A stretch of DNA of 64,000 bases from Malus domestica (taxonomy: Eukaryota > Streptophyta > Magnoliopsida > Rosales > Rosaceae). Of this stretch, positions 1 through 9,482 are shown in pieces; within the stretch, counting starts at the first letter, position 1; every line of letters begins with the position of its first letter. A program made the translations under genes and the position numbers. Under the pieces are notes generated by a model. It made no database searches. It was not told where the DNA came from and saw nothing but the letters and a program-made list of their open reading frames with translations. The stretch is from the NCBI RefSeq assembly GCF_042453785.1, contig NC_091664.1, forward strand, positions 30,428,501 to 30,492,500. Reading direction: 5' to 3'.

Positions 1-1920
1 TGTCTCTTCGATTTTTGAGGAAGTAATCATGTTGGGAGTCTGGCTCTCGAGATTCGGAGGGTGGTGCCTCTTCGATTTTGGAGCAAGCAATCTTGTTGGG
101 AGTGTTGTCTCGAATGTGAGTAAAGGTTGGGCATGTTTGCTAGTCTACCTTGCCACGAAGCACAAAGGTTGACACACAGGGACTTTCCAATTATCCAGCA
201 ATGGTACTGTTCCTTTACCCTCTCTTCGATTTTGAGAAAGTAGTCATGTTGGGAGTCTGGCTCTCGAGATTCGGAGGACGGTGCCTCTTCGATTTTGGAG
301 CAAGCAATCTTATTGGGAGTGTTTTCTCGAATGTGAGTAAAGGTTGGGCATGTTTGCTAGTCTACCTTGCCACGAAGCACAGAGGTTGACACACAGGGAC
401 TTTCCAATTATCCAGCAGTGGTACTGTTCCTTTACAGTTGTGGGTAATAATATGGTAGCTAAACCTTCAAAATTTATGTGTCTAAACTTTTGTTAGTGCT
501 GTTTCTTTGCTATTCTTTTACCTTTCTTGGTCAGAGCGATGTAGTGGGAGCTGCAAGCTTCACGTGCTCAACTTTGGCAGAGAACTTTGGCAAAGTTATT
601 TGTGGTACCCATGAGCTATTGTTGCGTGTGGGAAGTGGGTGATTGAACAGTAAGATTCATGTGCTTTCTACTTCACCAGAAGTCTTCGACAGAATGCCCA
701 TAATTTCTGCAAAGCTGAGTGTGCGTGTGACAGGTATTGACAAGGCTAGAAAAGTAGGGCCTCTTCGATTTCTGAGATCGGCCCTCGTGGTCTCTGAGCA
801 GCCCAGCTTTTGAGAAAGCGAGCGCCTCTTCGATTGATTCGGAGAACGATGCCTCATCGATTTTTGAGAAAGCAATCATGCTGGGGGTCTGGCTCTCGAG
901 ATTCGGGGAGCAGTGTCTCTTCGATTTTTGAGAAAGTAATCATGTTAGGAGTCTGGCTCTCGAGATTCGGAGGGCGGTGCCTCTTCGATTTTGGAGCAAG
1001 CAATCTTGTTGGGAGTGTTTTCTCGAATGTGAGTAAAGGTTGGGCATGTTTGCTAGTCTACCTTGCCACGAAGCACAGAGGTTGACACACAGGAACTTTC
1101 CAATTATCCAGCAATGGTACTGTTCCTTTACCCTCTCTTCGATTTTTAAGAAAGTAGTCATGTTGGGAGTCTGGCTCTCGAGATTCGGAGGACGGTGCCT
1201 CTTCGATTTTGGAGCAAGCAATCTTATTGGGAGTGTTTTCTCGAATGTGAGTAAAGGTTGGGCATGTTTGCTAGTCTACCTTGCCACGAAGCACAGAGGT
1301 TGACACACAGGGACTTTCCAATTATCCAGCAGTGGTACTGTTCCTTTACCCTTGTGGGTAATAATATGGTAGCTAGACCTTCAAAATTTATGGGTCTAAA
1401 CTTTGTTAGTGCTGTTTCTTTGCTATTCTTTTACCCTTCTTGGTCAGAGCGATGTAGTGGGAGCTGCAAGCTTCACGTGCTCAACTTTGGCAGAGAACTT
1501 TGGCAAAGTTATCTGTGGTACCCATGAGCTATTGTTGCGTGTGGGAAGTGGGTGATTGAACAGTAAGATTCATGTGTTTTCTACTTCCCCAGAAGTCTTT
1601 GACAGAATGCCCATAATTTCCGCAAAACTGAGTGTGCGTGTGACAGGTGCTGACAAGGCTGGAAAAGGCTGAAAAAGTAGGTGCCTCTTCGATTTCTGAT
1701 ATCGGCCCTCGTGGTCTCTGGGGAGCCCAGCTTTTGAGAAAGCGAGCGCCTCTTCGATTTTTGAGATCGGCCTTCGTGGTCTTTGAGCAGCCCAACTTTT
1801 GAGAAAGCAAACGCCTCTTCGATTTCTGAGATCAACCCTCGTGATCTCTAAGCAGCCCAGCTTTTGAGAAAGCAAACGCCTCTTCGATTTCTGAGCAGGC
1901 GCCTCTTCGATTTCTGAAGC
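1..1920. repeat. Nested tandem repeat array upstream of the 2057 ORF
   Basis: Two levels of tandem repetition are visible. A unit of about 217 bp, containing a short motif starting TGTTGGGAGTCTGG, occurs at about 30 and 247 and again at about 943 and 1161. The whole block of about 913 bp is itself duplicated: the GTGGGTAATAATATGG segment near 435 recurs near 1348, and the CCAGAAGTCTT segment near 670 recurs near 1585. A short core, CCTCTTCGATTT and close variants, appears roughly 16 times throughout and becomes dense between 1680 and 1910. Small ORFs here shift between copies and look non-coding. The array runs off the left edge, so its full length and any LTR boundary are unknown. I read it as the upstream control region of a transposable element. 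Confidence 0.85.
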
Positions 1921-1935
1921 TTCGTCGAGTGCAGA

Positions 1936-1946
1936 TTTTTATAGGG
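1936..1946 (+). promoter_or_regulatory. TATA-like box for the 2057 ORF
   Basis: The sequence TTTTTATAGGGG lies about 115 bp upstream of the ATG at 2057 and directly after the CCTCTTCGATTT array. Spacing and context fit a core promoter giving a short leader of about 80-90 nt. No transcript data are available, so this is inference from motif and position. Confidence 0.5.
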
Positions 1947-2056
1947 GCTGGCATTAAGTTCCAAAGCACACTTGAATCTCCACCAGTAGAAGCTTCATTC
2001 TTGCACTTCTAAGATCTTGATTTGTCCGACCTCTTCTCTCTTCAACACCTTTGAAA

Positions 2057-2731
2057 ATGTCTGGCCCCTCCGACCGTCGTTTTGACTTGAACCTTGTTGA
2101 AGAGGCAGCCCCGCCTTCTCCAGACAACATATGGCGCCCATCCTTCGTCTCCCCTACTGGTCCTCTTACCGTTGGGGATTCCGTGATGAAGAATGATATG
2201 ACCGCTGCGGTGGTGGCCAGGAACCTTCTCACTCCCAAAGATAACAGACTACTTTCCAAACGGTCTGATGAGTTAGCTGTTAAGGATTCGCTGGCTCTCA
2301 GTGTTCAGTGTGCAGGTTCTGTGTCTAATATGGCCCAACGCCTATTTGCTCGAACCCGCCAAGTTGAATCATTGGCGGCTGAAGTGATGAGTCTCAAACA
2401 GGAGATTAGAGGGCTCAAGCATGAGAATAAACAGTTGCACCGGCTCGCACATGACTATGCTACAAACATGAAGAGGAAGCTTGACCAGATGAAGGAAACT
2501 GATGGTCAGGTTTTACTTGATCATCAGAGATTTGTGGGTTTGTTCCAAAGGCATTTATTGCCTTCGTCTTCTGGGGCTGTACCGCGTAATGAAGCTCCAA
2601 ATGATCAACCTCTGATGCCTCCTCCTTCTAGGGTTCTGTCCAGTACTGAGGCTCCAAATGATCCCCCTCCGATGCCTTCTCTTTCTGGGGCTCTACCGAC
2701 TGCTGAGACTTCTCCTAAGCAACCTTTGTGA
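2057..2731 (+). CDS. Repeat-associated coiled-coil protein, function unknown
   Basis: Single uninterrupted ORF of 224 codons. I chose the ATG at 2057; an in-frame TTG two codons upstream is not a plant start. The N-terminus carries FDLNLVEE (residues 9-16), whose DLNL core resembles an EAR repression motif. Residues about 101-146 are a heptad-rich coiled coil (VESLAAEVMSLKQEIRGLKHEN). The last 55 residues are proline/serine-rich with an imperfect repeat around EAPND. No catalytic, zinc-knuckle or protease motif is visible, so it is not a recognisable gag-pol. I recall near-identical proteins scattered in apple-type genomes, which points to a non-autonomous element product, possibly a gag-like or accessory protein. 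The tandem array and TATA-like box lie upstream and a LINE has inserted 240 bp downstream of the stop. Function cannot be assigned. Confidence 0.6.
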   Translation: MSGPSDRRFDLNLVEEAAPPSPDNIWRPSFVSPTGPLTVGDSVMKNDMTAAVVARNLLTPKDNRLLSKRSDELAVKDSLALSVQCAGSVSNMAQRLFARTRQVESLAAEVMSLKQEIRGLKHENKQLHRLAHDYATNMKRKLDQMKETDGQVLLDHQRFVGLFQRHLLPSSSGAVPRNEAPNDQPLMPPPSRVLSSTEAPNDPPPMPSLSGALPTAETSPKQPL

Positions 2732-2957
2732 AGGCTCCCTCTTGTGTGCTTATTTTGACTCATGTATATGTACATATTTGTAGCTTATCGGGGATATCAA
2801 TAAATAAGCTTTCCTTCATTTCAACGTATTGTGTTAAATACACCAAAGCCTTCTTCGCTAAGTTCTTTGAATTTTCTTTTGTTAAAGCTTGTATGTTGAA
2901 GGTTTCTGAGTGGAGCATGTAGGTTGGGGTAGTGTTCTCTTAATTTCCCGAATGAGG

Positions 2958-2970
2958 AAAACTTCTCGGT
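2958..2970. repeat. LINE target-site duplication, left copy
   Basis: The 13 bp AAAACTTCTCGGT is identical to 6162-6174 and borders the 3' end of the LINE. The flanking base differs on each side (T at 2971, C at 6175), which fixes its length. Confidence 0.85.
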
Positions 2971-2974
2971 TGGA

Positions 2975-2993
2975 GACTTGGAAAATCCAAGTC
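2975..2993 (-). other. 3'-terminal hairpin of the LINE
   Basis: In element sense the sequence is GACTTGGA-TTT-TCCAAGTC, a perfect 8-bp stem with a 3-nt loop, ending 4 nt before the element's 3' end. Part of the stop codon (2994-2992) lies in the stem. It replaces the poly(A) tail of L1-type elements and is a candidate recognition structure for the element's own reverse transcriptase. This role is inferred from structure only. Confidence 0.7.
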
Positions 2994-5900
2994 ACTGAGT
3001 GGGATCGGCTATATGAATCTTAGAACGCCATTGTGCTCGATCCTGTGTCATGTCCTTCGTTAGATCCAAGTACTCTAAGTCTTTTCTTAGAGTCTCTTCC
3101 AAAGTTTTCCTAGGTCTTCCTCTACCCCTTCGGCCCTGCACCTCTGTCCCATAGTCGCATCTTCTAATCGGAACGTCAGTAGGCCTTCTTTGCACATGTC
3201 CAAACCACCGTAACCGATTTTCTCTCATCTTTCCTTCAATTTCGGCTACTCCTACTTTACCCCGGATATCCTCATTCCTAATCTTTTCCTTTCTCGTGTG
3301 CCCACACATCCAACGAAGCATCCTCATCTCCGCTACACCCATTTTGTGTACGTGTTGATGTTTCACCGCCCAACATTCTGTGCCATACAGCATCGCCGGC
3401 CTTATTGCCGTCCTATAAAATTTTCCCTTGAGCTTCAGTGGCATACGGCGGTCACACAACACGCCGGATGCACTCTTCCACTTCATCCATCCAGCTTGTA
3501 TTCTATGGTTGAGATCTCCATCTAATTCTCCGTTCTTTTGCAAGATAGATCCTAGGTAACGAAAACGGTCGCTCTTTGGTATTTCTTGATCTCCGATCCT
3601 CACCCCTAACTCGTTTTGGCCTCCATTTGCACTGAACTTGCACTCCATATATTCTGTCTTTGATCGGCTTAGGCGAAGACCTTTAGATTCCAACACTTCT
3701 CTCCAAAGGTTAAGCTTTGCATTTACCCCTTCCTGAGTTTCATCTATCAACACTATATCGTCTGCGAAAAGCATACACCAAGGAATATCATCTTGAATAT
3801 GTCGTGTTAACTCATCCATTACCAACGCAAAAAGGTAAGGACTTAAGGATGAGCCTTGATGTAATCCTACAGTTATGGGAAAGCTTTCGGTTTGTCCTTC
3901 ATGAGTTCTTACGGCAGTCTTTGCTCCTTCATACATATCCTTTATAGCTTGGATATATGCTACTCGTACTCCTTTCTTCTCTAAAATCCTCCAAAGAATG
4001 TCTCTTGGGACCCTATCATACGCTTTTTCCAAATCTATAAAGACCATGTGTAAATCTTTTTTCCCATCTCTATATCTTTCCATCAATCTTCGTAAGAGAT
4101 AGATTGCCTCCATGGTTGAGCGCCCTGGCATGAACCCGAATTGGTTGTCCGAAACCCGTGTCTCTTGCCTTAATCTATGCTCAATGACTCTCTCCCAGAG
4201 CTTCATTGTATGACTCATTAGCTTAATACCCCTATAGTTCATGCAATTTTGTACGTCGCCCTTATTCTTGTAGATAGGCACCAAAGTGCTCATTCGCCAC
4301 TCATTTGGCATCTTCTTCGTTTTCAAAATCCTATTGAAAAGGTCAGTGAGCCATGTTATACCTGTCTCTCCCAAAAGTTTCCACACTTCGATTGGTATAT
4401 CGTCTGGGCCTATTGCTTTTTTATGCTTCATCTTCTTCAAAGCTACAACCACTTCTTCCTTCCGGATTCGACGATAAAAAGAGTAGTTTCTACACTCTTC
4501 TGAGTTACTCAACTCCCCTAAAGAAGCACTCATTTCATGTCCTTCATTGAAAAGATTATGAAAATAACCTCTCCATCTGTCTTTAACCGCGTTCTCTGTA
4601 GCAAGAACCTTTCCATCCTCATCCTTGATGCACCTCACTTGGTTTAGGTCCCTTGTCTTCTTTTCCCTTGCTCTAGATAGTTTATAGATATCCAACTCTC
4701 CTTCTTTGGTATCTAGTCGTTTATACATATCGTCGTAAGCCGCTAACTTAGCTTCTCTGACAGCTTTCTTCGCCTCTTGCTTCGCTTTTCTATACCTTTC
4801 ACCATTTTCATCAGTCCTCTCCTTGTATAAGGCTTTACAACATTCCTTCTTAGCCTTCACCTTTGTTTGTACCTCCTCATTCCACCACCAAGATTCCTTT
4901 TGGTGTGGGGCAAAGCCCTTGGACTCTCCTAATACCTCTTTTGCTACTTTTCGGATACAACTAGCCATGGAATCCCACATTTGGCTAGCTTCCCCCTCTC
5001 TATCCCACACACATTGGGTGATTACCTTCTCTTTGAAAATGGCTTGTTTTTCTTCTTTTAGATTCCACCATCTAGTCCTTGGGCACTTCCAAGTCTTGTT
5101 CTTTTGTCTTACTCTTTTGATATGTACATCCATCACCAACAAGCGATGTTGATTAGCCACGCTCTCTCCTGGTATAACTTTGCAATCCTTACAAGTTATA
5201 CGATCCCCTTTCCTCATTAGAAGAAAATCTATTTGTGTTTTTGACGACCCACTCTTGTAGGTGATCACATGTTCTTCTCTCTTCTTAAAGAAGGTGTTGG
5301 CTAAGAAGAGATCATATGCCATTGCAAAATCCAAGATAGCTTCCCCATCCTCGTTTCTCTCCCCAAAACCATGGCCACCATGAAAACCTCCATAGTTGCC
5401 TGTCTCCCTGCCCACGTGTCCATTTAAATCTCCTCCTATAAATAACTTCTCCGTCTGAGCAATTCCTTGCACCAAGTCTCCAAGATCTTCCCAAAATTTC
5501 TCCTTCGAACTCGTATCCAACCCTACTTGAGGTGCGTACGCACTAATCACATTGATAAGTTCTTGTCCTATTACAATCTTGATTGCCATGATTCTATCTC
5601 CTACCCTCTTGACATCTACAACATCTTGTACCAAGGTCTTGTCCACGATGATGCCAACACCGTTTCTCGTTCTATTTGTGCCCGAATACCAAAGTTTAAA
5701 CCCTGAGTTTTCTAGATCCTTTGCCTTACTACCAACCCACTTAGTTTCTTGTAGGCACATAATATTTATCCTTCTCCTCACCATAACTTCCACTACTTCC
5801 ATAGATTTTCCCGTTAAGGTTCCTATATTCCACGTTCCTAAACGCATTTTGCTCTCTTGAACTCTACCCTTCTGTCCTAGCTTCTTCACCCTCCCCCGTC

Positions 5901-6150
5901 TAATAGGATCAAAGTACTTCTTTTGTGTGTCCCGGGTAAAGTTGATAGGAGCATATGCTCCCAAACAACTTTGAGTGGAGTCGTTCGAAAAGAAGTTTCT
6001 ATGGCCCCCTTGCTCATTTAACACTGCATCCGGGTGCCGATGGAGATACAGCGACCCTTGCTCACTTATCACTGTGCTCAGGCCACACAGCGCGCCACTT
6101 ACGGGTGACGCCCTAGCTTTAGCGCGATTTTGTTCTGGATTCATTTTCAT
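2992..6150 (-). CDS. LINE endonuclease-reverse transcriptase polyprotein
   Basis: A 1052-codon uninterrupted ORF. From about residue 102 ([11 protein letters not shown]) it matches the endonuclease/exonuclease/phosphatase fold: catalytic-type motifs QETK (about 134), GGDLNGHVG (about 238), QIDFLL (about 305) and [10 protein letters not shown] (about 331). Reverse transcriptase follows with [17 protein letters not shown] (about 702), LHQGSSLSP (about 757) and the catalytic FADD (about 795), then a C-terminal region with [10 protein letters not shown]. The enzyme would nick target DNA and prime reverse transcription from the nick. The first 100 residues lack a recognisable domain and may be translated leader, so the Met near residue 102 is a plausible alternative start. 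No frameshift or stop interrupts it, so it could still encode an active protein. The clade assignment to RTE rests on architecture and 3' end type. Confidence 0.9.
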   Translation of the reverse strand: MKMNPEQNRAKARASPVSGALCGLSTVISEQGSLYLHRHPDAVLNEQGGHRNFFSNDSTQSCLGAYAPINFTRDTQKKYFDPIRRGRVKKLGQKGRVQESKMRLGTWNIGTLTGKSMEVVEVMVRRRINIMCLQETKWVGSKAKDLENSGFKLWYSGTNRTRNGVGIIVDKTLVQDVVDVKRVGDRIMAIKIVIGQELINVISAYAPQVGLDTSSKEKFWEDLGDLVQGIAQTEKLFIGGDLNGHVGRETGNYGGFHGGHGFGERNEDGEAILDFAMAYDLFLANTFFKKREEHVITYKSGSSKTQIDFLLMRKGDRITCKDCKVIPGESVANQHRLLVMDVHIKRVRQKNKTWKCPRTRWWNLKEEKQAIFKEKVITQCVWDREGEASQMWDSMASCIRKVAKEVLGESKGFAPHQKESWWWNEEVQTKVKAKKECCKALYKERTDENGERYRKAKQEAKKAVREAKLAAYDDMYKRLDTKEGELDIYKLSRAREKKTRDLNQVRCIKDEDGKVLATENAVKDRWRGYFHNLFNEGHEMSASLGELSNSEECRNYSFYRRIRKEEVVVALKKMKHKKAIGPDDIPIEVWKLLGETGITWLTDLFNRILKTKKMPNEWRMSTLVPIYKNKGDVQNCMNYRGIKLMSHTMKLWERVIEHRLRQETRVSDNQFGFMPGRSTMEAIYLLRRLMERYRDGKKDLHMVFIDLEKAYDRVPRDILWRILEKKGVRVAYIQAIKDMYEGAKTAVRTHEGQTESFPITVGLHQGSSLSPYLFALVMDELTRHIQDDIPWCMLFADDIVLIDETQEGVNAKLNLWREVLESKGLRLSRSKTEYMECKFSANGGQNELGVRIGDQEIPKSDRFRYLGSILQKNGELDGDLNHRIQAGWMKWKSASGVLCDRRMPLKLKGKFYRTAIRPAMLYGTECWAVKHQHVHKMGVAEMRMLRWMCGHTRKEKIRNEDIRGKVGVAEIEGKMRENRLRWFGHVQRRPTDVPIRRCDYGTEVQGRRGRGRPRKTLEETLRKDLEYLDLTKDMTQDRAQWRSKIHIADPTQ

Positions 6151-6161
6151 AAGACAGAAAA

Positions 6162-6174
6162 AAAACTTCTCGGT
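6162..6174. repeat. LINE target-site duplication, right copy
   Basis: The 13 bp AAAACTTCTCGGT borders the 5' end of the LINE. It is identical to the copy at 2958-2970. Confidence 0.85.
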
Positions 6175-6370
6175 CTTGTTTACAAATAACTAGTATCTTC
6201 TTCCCAAGAAGCTACATTACTTATAGAAAAAGTAACAAAATTTACCCTCACTATTACTTGTAGAAAAAGTAAAACTCAACCCGGCTTCTCGGTCTCAATT
6301 ACAGATAACTAGCATCTTCTTCCCAAGAAGCTGCATTACAGAGAAAGCAACACTGCCCCTTCAAAGTGCG
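6162..6370. repeat. Remainder of the split host repeat, with a degenerate tandem duplication
   Basis: CTTCTCGGTCTTGTTTACAAATAACTAG followed by CTTCTTCCCAAGAAGCT (about 6166-6213) recurs in degenerate form at about 6283-6334. This is the continuation of the repeat unit interrupted by the LINE. It ends within about 30 bp of the methyltransferase stop codon at 6404, so it probably lies inside that gene's 3' UTR. No LTR terminus could be fixed. Confidence 0.5.
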
Positions 6371-6403
6371 ACATTAGAACAAGAGTGACTGCGTGAAATG
6401 ATT

Positions 6404-8628
6404 TCATACCGGCTTCTGGAACTTTCCATGAACCCACACCCTTTGCATGCTCTTACCCTTCCGACGGTTCACTGACTTAACACAGCAGTATTCGAGCTCA
6501 AGCTGACAAAACCGAGTGATAGAGCATTAGACAGTACTAGAAAAACAGGAAGGAAAACACACATACACGCAAAATTAGCATAAGTTCAAATAGCGAAAAA
6601 CTCCAAACACTTATTTTTACTCGTTTATGAGCAAAATTAGTACCTGTTTGAAGCCGGCACCCACAAATAGATCCCTCACAGTATCTAGACAGAAGAAATA
6701 AGAACGGGTTCCATCTGATCGCATATACTCCCTGAATTGCACTCTTTTGTCCTCCTCAAATCGAAGCATGGTCATGTCATAGAGGCCTGAAGTTCATCCA
6801 ACTTCTGTCAGCACAAAATATACTAGAAATATTTCCAAACACTTTAAAGCTAGAGCGCGGAAAGAGATTTATAACTCCAAGTCCAAGCCAAAATTAGATT
6901 AATCAATTACCATAATCCCTAAAGAACAGCAGGCCTCCGGGTTTTAAAACAGAAAAACACTCCTTGATGGACTCTGGCATCCTTTTAAGAGGTAATGCTG
7001 ACAGTGTGAATATCTGACAGATTTCACGGTAAGAAATAAGCTCATATCCCCAAATTATTGTTTCTTAGAAGTGAAGAAAGTGGATCGAAAGTATCATAGT
7101 ATCGCAGCTCAAATCACAGGATATCAAAACGAAGAGCGGGAATTGACAGAAAAATTCACCTAACAGAGACCAGTTTTAACCCTGAAGCTTTATCATTCAC
7201 AATTAGCAAGAGTCCAGACAAAAAAACTTTCTAAACCAAACAGTCGTATAAGCAAAATGTAATATTTCAAAGGTTCACTGGCCAGTTTTATGAAAGAATG
7301 CTCACCAAGGTAACAAAATCAACCCCACCAACACAACATTTACTTTCTTTCAATGCATATGTATAATTTGGATCTGTTTCACTTTCGCCTCTACCATCTG
7401 GAGAAACAAACAGAGCTTTGAGTTTTTTTATCAGGGGGCCTGCTTCTACTTCATACATATTAATATACACAGATGAAGCAACTAACCTGTCAAGCGCTGC
7501 TGCGATGTTTGTGTGAAGTTTTCTCGACAAGGATTGCAGGCCAACCACGTTGGAAATGTAGTTACAGAAAAATCACAACAAAATGGATGGAAATGATGTT
7601 CAACAGCTGCAATGTTAGAGGCATCTATAGTCTCCTTAACCCTGTCAAGGGCCTCAGTGCTACAATCACAAGCATAAACAACGATGTTCTCATTGCCACT
7701 GCACGGGAAATAATGATTTGTAAGGATAACAAATAGAACACCAGCAATCACATCCATGCATTCAGTAAATTCCGAAAGGAGACAGGTTTAGAGTGTAATA
7801 CCGTAATATTGGAAGAACGGTGCTGCCATTACCGCATCCCACCTCCAAAACCTTAGAATTTCCTTTCCAATTAACTAGTTCAGGGAATTCTTCTAACAAA
7901 TATCTTCTTTCCTGCATTGAATCACGTTTACGGAATAAAACAAAGAATGGGGAAATGAAAGTTAAGTGTCATAAAGACCAAAAGTTGAAATAAAGGGAAA
8001 AAAAGATCAAGCAGAAGTGATTCAGAGTAAAGATTGCTTCTGGAAAGGGCTAAAAGTAGCGCTTCTAATTACATTTGGTAGAGAAACGCAAAAGCTCTGG
8101 GTCCTAAGCCCTTACTGGAGAAGCACCTGCACTCCAAGTGCTTTTCCACGGAACATTTGAACATTTAATAAATTTTTTTGATATGTTTATAATAAAAGCA
8201 CTTCTAGCAAAAATGCTTCCTAACCCAATTCAGAAAATCTAGAATAACATTGAAAGATGGAGGCTTTACAGATTAACAATCTATAATTACACAGAAATAT
8301 GGATAATTTCCTACAATTATCAACAAACTCAATAACCCAAATAAATAAAATGGCATATTTTATTAATTGACATAAAAAGGTAAATTAAGAGAGGGAAAGC
8401 AATGGGGACCTTGAAGAATTTGCCGGAGGAATGACGGTGGTGAAAACTGTTCCACGCGTGAGAGCCGTCGGCGGCGGAGGAACGGGATTGATCTGTTGCG
8501 ACAGAATTCAGTGAGAAGGAGGTGGGTTCGAAAGGCAGCAAGTGGTAGCTGAACGACGGGTCGTTTTCCACCTGAGCTCGGAGGTCTTCCCACTCGAAGT
8601 CCTTGCTGAAGTACTCTGCTTTTCTCAT
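6404..8628 (-). CDS. tRNA N3-methylcytidine methyltransferase, METTL2/6/8 family
   Basis: Seven coding exons on the minus strand: 8628-8410, 7911-7802, 7698-7487, 7397-7306, 7013-6911, 6786-6644, 6502-6404. They join in phase to 325 aa. The ATG at 8628 is the first in frame, because a stop lies upstream. The SAM-binding motif I is VLEVGCGNGSTVLP (about 94-107), followed by YACDCS. The family signatures SALPLKRMPESI, VLKPGGLLFFRDYG and YDMTMLRFEEDKRV occupy about residues 214-262. Proteins of this family methylate C32 of tRNA-Thr/Ser/Arg anticodon loops, acting in the cytosol or mitochondria. An N-terminal ATM-like segment is short, and no targeting peptide is obvious. The length fits a single-domain enzyme. 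Its 3' UTR probably runs into the transposon island. The exact tRNA substrate cannot be read from sequence. Confidence 0.92.
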
Positions 8629-9482
8629 TGGAAACGGAGAGACTGTAATTCTGCTGATAGCGAGCGATGTCCGGGGTTGAAGAAGGAGGACTTCCAACTG
8701 ATGATTCTAACTAAAAACAAACTTGAAATATAAATTGTCAAAAAAAAAAAAACAAACAGTTCCCAATTATATTACTATTTATAAATAAATACACTTAATT
8801 TGTAATTCAATAGTATAGTACTCTAGTTTTTGCTAAGACCGTCTAACGAGACCTTTAGTCGAGGCTACATCATCCTCTTAATTTGAAGATATTCTTCCTT
8901 GTGCCCGTAAAACAAGTGATACACCACGTGTTATTATATAAGTGATGACAAATTTTATTTTTTATTATTATTACATTTTTAACATATGAATTTCACCACT
9001 TGTATAAGAATACGTGGTATACCACTTCGTATTCCGTGCTGAAAAATCTCTCATTAATTTTCACGATAGATTCTACCATGTCAATGTCAAACATCCCACC
9101 GGAGCTACTCATTGACATCTTTTCAAGGCTGCACCTCTTCTTCTTCTTCCAAAGGTAAGAATTTTATTAAAGGAAGTTTTAACGAAAATCCCGCGGTACT
9201 GTTCGAATGGAAACGCAGGGACTTGATCCGGTGCACGCATATTTCCAAAGCATCGACGCATAAATTAATTTGAAAATAAACTTTTTTTTTATTTTTTTAA
9301 AACATAAGTCCGCAAGATAATCAAAATACTCACAATACACTCATGTATCTTCTTCCTTTTCCAGCCAAAATTGTTTGTTTTTTCGTGTGCAATTGTTCGA
9401 AAAATGAATACCACCACCACCACCACCCTTTCCGGCATTTCCCCGCTCTCATATTTACACGACGGAGAACACGCGATACACA
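8629..9482. promoter_or_regulatory. Intergenic: promoter side of the methyltransferase, 3' side of XPO4
   Basis: AT-rich sequence between two minus-strand genes. It contains the presumed methyltransferase promoter and the XPO4 3' UTR/terminator. An A-run (8740-8751) follows the methyltransferase leader. No clear TATA box was found. A possible F-box first exon (9078-9158, plus) lies in the middle. Confidence 0.4.
9078..9158 (+). pseudogene. F-box N-terminus fragment
   Basis: ATG at 9078 opens a 26-codon reading frame whose start, MSMSNIPPELLIDIFSRL, is a typical plant F-box N-terminus (SNIPPELLIDIFSRLP...). It then runs into phenylalanines encoded by a CTT microsatellite and stops at 9158, or splices at the AAAG/GTAAGA donor near 9154. 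No downstream F-box exon or kelch/LRR domain is visible before 9483, so this looks like a gene remnant. A short first exon of a lost gene is the alternative. Confidence 0.4.

Larger units (their letters stand above)
2971..6161 (-). mobile_element. RTE-clade LINE (non-LTR retrotransposon), apparently intact
   Basis: The element is bounded by a perfect 13-bp direct repeat, AAAACTTCTCGGT, at 2958-2970 and 6162-6174. It lies in minus orientation, with its 5' end at 6161 and its 3' end at 2971. It carries one ORF with an endonuclease followed by a reverse transcriptase. The 5' leader is only about 11 nt and the 3' UTR about 20 nt, with no poly(A), which is the RTE/BovB style rather than L1. The unmutated target repeat and open ORF imply a recent insertion. 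The host sequence is the repeat-associated unit at 1-2970, which resumes at 6175, so this is a nested insertion. A 5' truncation cannot be excluded. Confidence 0.9.

Noticed and set aside
150-1810. Many 70-100 codon ORFs on both strands of the tandem array
   Set aside because: They repeat with the array, most begin at TTG rather than ATG, and none has a domain; they are by-products of tandem duplication.
1-1920. Regularly spaced repeats resembling a CRISPR array
   Set aside because: The unit lengths, imperfect copies and eukaryotic context do not fit; this is a transposon control region.
2051-2056. Upstream start giving two extra residues for the 2057 ORF
   Set aside because: The codon at 2051 is TTG; ATG at 2057 is the real initiator candidate.
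3298-6193. Plus-strand ORFs across the LINE
   Set aside because: They are antisense shadows of the long minus-strand ORF.
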